From Hippasteria phrygiana (lineage: Eukaryota; Echinodermata; Asteroidea; Valvatida; Goniasteridae): a stretch of 64,000 bases of DNA. Made by a program: the position numbers and the translations under genes. Under the pieces are notes generated by a model, which did no database searches, was not told where the DNA came from, and saw only the letters and a program-made list of their open reading frames with translations. The stretch is taken from the NCBI GenBank assembly GCA_037893225.1, contig JAZGUH010000122.1:682001-746000 (forward strand), given 5' to 3'. Positions 63,378 through 64,000 of this stretch are shown here, piece after piece (the first letter of the stretch is position 1; each line of letters starts with the position of its first letter).

Positions 63378-64000
63378 CTGTGACAAATATCAGAAAGACG
63401 ACTGGATATTAAACTAAAATGAGCATTTTTGTTAAACTCGATGAGTCAAATTTTGAAACGGACAAAATGGAAAGAATAAACGGGTTGGTTAATCAAGGTA
63501 ACAGCCAACTGGCCAGGCCGGTACTTTTCATTATTTTTTTAAATTTTAATTCTTTCTGGTAATGAAACCGAGGAATCCTCAAAAGCACATCTTGCACTGT
63601 AAGCTCATAAGCCTGAAGAAACCTGTAGGAAGACGACGAAAAAATGTTCAGTTTTAGACGTGGGAGGGAAAAGCCCAGAATAATATTCAAAAATAAATAA
63701 CTTTTGTATTGCTCGAAAAAAGGCAATTTAAAAAAAAGTTTGAATTTTTTTATATTTTGCTATTCTAAGAGTCACTGGGTCAATACCAGAAAAAAAAAAA
63801 AAAAAAAATTCAAATTGGACAAATTACAAATAAAAAGACATTTTTGGGCCCCCTTCCCTTGACGGATGTTAGTATTAATACCATCCTAAATAAGGTTTTT
63901 GATAATTGCAGTGGAAGGTGGAGGAGAATGCTTACCGGTGTTATAAGTCATTTTTTTTCTCAAGACAAGTCAAGTCCCAAGTCAATTCTTCCAAGTCAAT
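63378..64000. other. Partial SBF intron at the window edge
   Basis: AT-rich, with an A tract at 63791-63808. I looked for the preceding DENN exon (FPLKY / Y-PILP-type sequence) and did not find it, so it lies further right. Confidence 0.6.

Noticed and set aside
63493..63726. Further upstream DENN exon of SBF
   Set aside because: The minus-strand frame here shows no similarity to the expected cDENN sequence and lacks a suitable acceptor-donor pair in phase.

Overview
The window is animal (metazoan) genomic DNA from an invertebrate, probably marine. It is AT-leaning and dense in introns and transposons. One gene is supported: the 3' four-fifths of an SBF gene (SET-binding factor, myotubularin-related protein 5/13) on the minus strand. 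I traced 32 consecutive coding exons from 63377 down to the stop codon at 2973. All join with consistent reading phase, giving 5169 coding bases, or 1722 residues plus stop. The 5' exons (uDENN and the start of cDENN) and the promoter lie beyond base 64000. Residue numbers below count from the first codon visible here. Domain order is cDENN/dDENN, SBF2-type region, GRAM, a catalytically dead myotubularin phosphatase domain, coiled coil, C1 zinc domain, PH domain, stop. To my knowledge vertebrate SBF1/SBF2 lack the C1 domain, so its presence argues for an invertebrate; the species cannot be fixed from the sequence.

Layout by coordinate: 1-2400 is 3' flank with a foldback element and a 21-bp minisatellite. 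About 2400-2972 is the probable 3' UTR. 2973-8771 holds the PH, C1 and coiled-coil exons. 10326-15866 holds the pseudophosphatase exons. 15867-24910 is a 9-kb intron. 24911-27250 holds three exons. 27251-37360 is a 10-kb intron. 37361-37605 is one exon. 37606-42651 is an intron mostly filled by a 4.3-kb terminal-inverted-repeat element. 42652-47882 holds the GRAM and pre-GRAM exons. 47883-51360 carries a nested transposon with a Penelope-like fragment. 51361-63377 holds the SBF2-region and DENN exons.

The introns are a mosaic of short nonautonomous DNA transposons: TTAA-flanked piggyBac-like families, TTA/TAA-flanked PIF/Harbinger-like families, and hAT-like families with CAG...CTG ends and 7-8 bp duplications. 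There are also several tRNA-derived SINEs, one LINE 3' end, Penelope-like remnants with hammerhead-ribozyme-like motifs, and many minisatellites. Several nested insertions can be resolved to the base. Three exon edges of the gene (near 25.2 kb, 37.36 kb and 45.93 kb) have been partly copied into adjacent intron repeats together with their splice sites. I saw no second protein-coding host gene, no rRNA, no convincing functional tRNA gene, and no CRISPR array.
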